Below, piece after piece: positions 61,130-64,000 of a stretch of 64,000 bases of DNA; position 1 is the stretch's first letter, and every line of letters starts with the position of its first letter. The notes beneath the pieces were generated by a model. That model did no database searches. It saw only the letters and a program-made list of their open reading frames with translations, and was not told the origin of the DNA. The translations under genes were made by a program, and so were the position numbers. Source of the DNA: Gemella cuniculi DSM 15828 (GTDB lineage Bacteria; Bacillota; Bacilli; Staphylococcales; Gemellaceae); assembly GCF_000425665.1 (NCBI RefSeq), contig NZ_AUDW01000011.1, positions 1-64,000 of the forward strand. The letters run 5' to 3'.

Positions 61130-62404
61130 TTATTTGTCCTTTACTTTGAATTTTATCATTAACATACTCACTAAAGTTATAAAAATTACTATTAAGAAAA
61201 TTGATCTACTCTGATTAAATCCAAATATTCCATCTCTTACATGTCTTGCTATCCAAACATAAATATAATCTCCATAGTAAATTCCTAATGCGAAGAATGC
61301 TTGATAAATTCCCATACTTATATTTCTATATTCTCTATCAAAGTATTGCATTGCAAGAGCAATTAAAACATTATATGCTCCACCATATCCAAGACCGTTT
61401 AATATATAACTAAAATATATAATATAAGGATTGCTAACGTATAATGCTATGATGTAAAATGCTAAGGAGCAACCAAATAAAAATAATAAAGTCTTTTGAA
61501 TCCCCCATTTTCTAGTAAAATAAACTCCTACTAATACTCCTGAGACTAATTGAGGAACTGCGAATACCGCATCAATATATGCAAGCATTAATGGGGACAT
61601 ATTAAGTTCAGTTTTTCCATAAGCAATCATATTAGCTCCACTTGTCGAAAACTTTATAAATGATAACAATAATGCCATTATACAAATATAAATAAAACTC
61701 TTATGTTTCAACACTACTTTCACTTTGCTAAAAGAAAAGTTACTATCAACTGGACGATAATCTTTCATCATAAATGTTAAAATAAAAGTAACTAATGCAA
61801 TCACTCCTGACACTATCCACATATAATTAAAATGTTTATACGTATCCATTGTTAGCAAATATTGCACAGGAGCAGCTATAAATTCTGCAAGTAGTGGGGC
61901 TACTGATAAAATCGAAACAGAAACTGCCGCTTTATCCTTAGAAAAAGTTTCTGAAAAAATAACATTAAATAACGCTAACATAGTTGCACTAATACCTAAT
62001 GATAATGATGATAAATAAAGCGTAATATAATTACCATTAAAAGCAACTAAAAATGAAGTCGTAATTAATAAAAACAATGAAATTTGAACAAAAATCTTAC
62101 GCCTTTTAAAAATATCACTTGCTAAAAACATAGGCAACCTTACTATTAAACTCATAAGTCCGTACCCCGCTGCTATCTGTGCAGCAAGCAACGGTGTTAA
62201 TGCCAATCCTCCTTGCTCTATAGGCGTTATAGCATATAATTTTCTATAGGCCCTTATAATACTAATTGCCGACCAAAATAAAACTAATATCCAAAAAATA
62301 ATTTTTTGGTCTCTTTTTAATTCAAACTTTTTTGATAAAAATAATACAAGTATTAATATAAATACTATCATTATTAAAGAAAATATAATTTTTGTTTTAA
62401 TCAT
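61130..62404 (-). CDS. MFS transporter
   Basis: 424 residues with 12 or more hydrophobic segments, the size of major facilitator proteins. Segments include LAAQIAAGYGLMSLIVRLPMFLASDIFKRRKIF (with the conserved loop 2-3 basic motif FKRRK) and GVLVGVYFTRKWGIQK, its counterpart in the second half. An extra N-terminal hydrophobic segment precedes the usual twelve. The substrate cannot be read from the sequence. The ATG follows AGGAG without a gap, so the true start may be slightly later. An extended -10 TGGTATAAT lies about 40 bases upstream. Confidence 0.8.
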   Translation of the reverse strand: MIKTKIIFSLIMIVFILILVLFLSKKFELKRDQKIIFWILVLFWSAISIIRAYRKLYAITPIEQGGLALTPLLAAQIAAGYGLMSLIVRLPMFLASDIFKRRKIFVQISLFLLITTSFLVAFNGNYITLYLSSLSLGISATMLALFNVIFSETFSKDKAAVSVSILSVAPLLAEFIAAPVQYLLTMDTYKHFNYMWIVSGVIALVTFILTFMMKDYRPVDSNFSFSKVKVVLKHKSFIYICIMALLLSFIKFSTSGANMIAYGKTELNMSPLMLAYIDAVFAVPQLVSGVLVGVYFTRKWGIQKTLLFLFGCSLAFYIIALYVSNPYIIYFSYILNGLGYGGAYNVLIALAMQYFDREYRNISMGIYQAFFALGIYYGDYIYVWIARHVRDGIFGFNQSRSIFLIVIFITLVSMLMIKFKVKDK

Positions 62405-62782
62405 CTCCTAACTAATTTATTCAACTAGTAAATTATACCACAAAACTTTAATTACGACAGCCAAAAATTTTAAATTTCTTCCTAACTAAATTTTATAAGT
62501 AGATAAATAGCTAAAAAATTGCAATTTTATTAAAAATAGATTTTTTAAATCACATCATGCAAACTTATACTGCTAGATTTTATAACTATAAGGACGAAAA
62601 TTTGTATAAAATTCTACAAAAGAAATTTTTAAAAAATAATTTGTATTAAAGAACGAACAAATTAGTAAATCTTCTCTGTATTTAAATTTCTAAAATGTTT
62701 CTATGAAATCAATTTAAAATGAATAAGCCTATATATCTAATTTACATTAGTGAACTTTTGGCTTTTTATATCAACCCAAAAT
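62405..62782. other. AT-rich spacer between comFC and the MFS gene
   Basis: Holds the MFS promoter (TATAAT at about 62432-62437 on the reverse strand) and, just after comFC, TTTTGG/CCAAAA arms (about 62753-62782) that may terminate it. No further gene is visible; the hpf gene often found after comFC in Bacilli is absent. Confidence 0.45.
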
Positions 62783-63406
62783 TCACCCTTCTTTCTTATC
62801 CATTTTTTCGCCAGATTTTGCTAAAGTCAAAAAGCTAATTTTTAAATTTGGCAAATATTGTTCTAACTTTTTTGCACAACTCACAAGCGTATTCCCACTT
62901 GTAAAGATATCATCCATTATTAAAATATTTTTAAATTCTTTACTATTTTGCTTAAATTCAGTTAAAACCTCAAAATTATGAATTGTTCTTTTTTTATGTA
63001 ATTTTGATTGTTTTTCTCTATAATCACAAGCCAAAGTACTTTCGAATTTCACGTCACATAACTTACAAATTTCTTCTATATGGTTAAATCCTCTAATATA
63101 TTTTCTAGTATTATTTGATGGTACTATCGTAACCAAATCAAAATTATAAAGTTCAAAAAACTTATTAAATAATATTTTAAATTTTATAGCAGATTGAACA
63201 TCTCCGAAATATTTTATTTTATAAATAATTTCTTTTACAAATTCATAATCACAAAAATAATATAATTCATATTCCCCAACAGTTATTATATTTATATCTA
63301 GATATTTTTTACAATTATTACATAAAATTAATTTTTCTTTTTTAGAAAAAATATTTTCAAACGATAAAACTTCCTTAATATTATCTCTACAAAATTCACA
63401 TTTCAT
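62783..63406 (-). CDS. comFC: ComF family protein (ComFC), late competence
   Basis: 207 residues. An N-terminal zinc-finger with two CxxC pairs (CEFC at 3-6 and CNNC at about 29-32) and a C-terminal phosphoribosyltransferase-like domain with ILIMDDIFTSGNTLVSCA (about 157-174). ComFC is needed for natural transformation and is thought to act with the helicase ComFA on incoming single-stranded DNA. Begins 3 bases after the comFA stop, so the two are one unit. Confidence 0.9.
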   Translation of the reverse strand: MKCEFCRDNIKEVLSFENIFSKKEKLILCNNCKKYLDINIITVGEYELYYFCDYEFVKEIIYKIKYFGDVQSAIKFKILFNKFFELYNFDLVTIVPSNNTRKYIRGFNHIEEICKLCDVKFESTLACDYREKQSKLHKKRTIHNFEVLTEFKQNSKEFKNILIMDDIFTSGNTLVSCAKKLEQYLPNLKISFLTLAKSGEKMDKKEG

Positions 63407-63409
63407 AAT

Positions 63410-64000
63410 TTACTCCCTATTCAACTTTCTATATTTTGCTAAATTATTCATATATCTAATTTCTTTAATAGCAGCTTTCATATTTTTATTTATCTTATTC
63501 GCTAAAAATATGATTTCTCCAGAATAATCGTAATCTTTTCGTCCTACTCTCCCTGCTATCTGAATTAATGCTTCTTTGGTAAAATGACTATGACTAGCAT
63601 CAAATACGAGAATATCAAGGAAATCAAATGTTACACCACGCTCTAATATCGTTGTGGTAACAAGTATATTTATTTTTTTATTATAAAATTTTTCTATTTT
63701 TTCTGCTCTTTTTTTATCTTCGCTATAAACAAAATCAATAACTATATCTTTATTATTTAATATTTTTTCTAAATAATATTTTGCTTTTTCACACATAGTT
63801 ATCGCTGGAACAAAAATTAAAACACGTCTTTTATTAATTAGTGCAGTTAACACGAATTTTTCTATGTATTTCGAATTCTTTTCAAAAGTAAAAATTTCAT
63901 CTTTTTCTATTTTTATTTTTGGAATTGGCAATAAATATCTATGATACCTAATTGGAATTTTTATAATCTCATTGACAAAATTTTTTATTTTTTTAGAAGG
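63410..64000 (-). CDS. comFA: ComFA helicase, C-terminal part (runs off the window)
   Basis: The visible reading frame runs from the window edge through about 196 residues to the stop at 63410. It is the second RecA-like domain of a superfamily 2 DNA helicase: VLIFVPAITMCEKAKYYLEKIL, VTTTILERGVTFDFLDILVFDASHSHFTKEALIQIAGRVGRKDYDYSGEIIFLA, which contain motifs IV-VI (the last with the QIAGRVGR arginine finger). ComFA drives DNA uptake in transformation. The N-terminal zinc finger and Walker motifs would lie right of the window; no internal start needs to be assumed. Confidence 0.92.
   Translation of the reverse strand, partial: PSKKIKNFVNEIIKIPIRYHRYLLPIPKIKIEKDEIFTFEKNSKYIEKFVLTALINKRRVLIFVPAITMCEKAKYYLEKILNNKDIVIDFVYSEDKKRAEKIEKFYNKKINILVTTTILERGVTFDFLDILVFDASHSHFTKEALIQIAGRVGRKDYDYSGEIIFLANKINKNMKAAIKEIRYMNNLAKYRKLNRE

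Overview
The window looks like chromosome of a low-GC, AT-rich member of the Bacilli. Gene content (heme/NEAT-like surface protein, sorbitol PTS, GdpP/DnaB cluster, MurC-YtxG pair, late competence ComFA/ComFC, split DXP-synthase-like gene) and AT-rich spacers fit a Gemella-like commensal coccus; the genus is an inference from protein style, not from a marker gene. There are no rRNA, tRNA or CRISPR loci. The only mobile DNA is the start of an IS30-type transposase at the left edge.

Layout. 1-352: end of an IS30-like element against the zwf terminator. 353-3128: gnd-zwf (oxidative pentose phosphate). 3454-6904: CcpA-controlled lactaldehyde dehydrogenase (aldA), then an amino-acid symporter of the SNF/LeuT family behind an elaborate leader-peptide attenuator. 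6948-10823: guaB, xpt, hslO, coaX. 11048-17617: two antimicrobial-type ABC modules, one ending in an AraC regulator, the other led by a GntR repressor. 17758-25699: folate salvage, a methyltransferase, an orphan response regulator, VanZ-like and DUF1904 proteins, a heterodimeric ABC exporter and RNase HI. 26192-31393: a 1733-residue wall-anchored surface protein. 31728-35765: murC-ytxG, mscL, D-lactate dehydrogenase. 35944-42700: a complete sorbitol (glucitol) PTS operon with its own activator and GutM plus an aldolase/phosphatase pair on a secondary promoter. 43284-50702: YhgE/Pip protein, a DXP-synthase-like enzyme behind a MerR-type promoter, an aldo/keto reductase and a DegV protein. 50897-57618: sppA-RDD pair and the yybS-gdpP-rplI-dnaB cluster. 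57890-60898: an ABC transporter of the TrpXYZ type, again behind a leader-peptide attenuator. 61130-64000: an MFS transporter and comFC/comFA.

The most striking observation is that two unrelated transporters for (probably) aromatic amino acids are each preceded by a good sigma-A promoter, a short Shine-Dalgarno-led leader ORF and a chain of mutually exclusive hairpins ending in an intrinsic terminator. The leader before the ABC transporter ends in YYYSYY; the leader before the SNF symporter ends in EYFFVPF. In both the pairing chain predicts the same logic: a ribosome that finishes the leader favours the terminator, a ribosome held on the aromatic codons favours read-through. Neither leader has the T-box consensus. 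This is classical ribosome-mediated attenuation, which is uncommon in Firmicutes, used here for uptake of Tyr and of Phe/Tyr.

A second notable signal is an 18-bp perfect palindrome in a 19-bp spacer between -35 and -10 boxes in front of the dxs-like gene, the hallmark of MerR-family (NmlR/AdhR/SoxR-type) activation.
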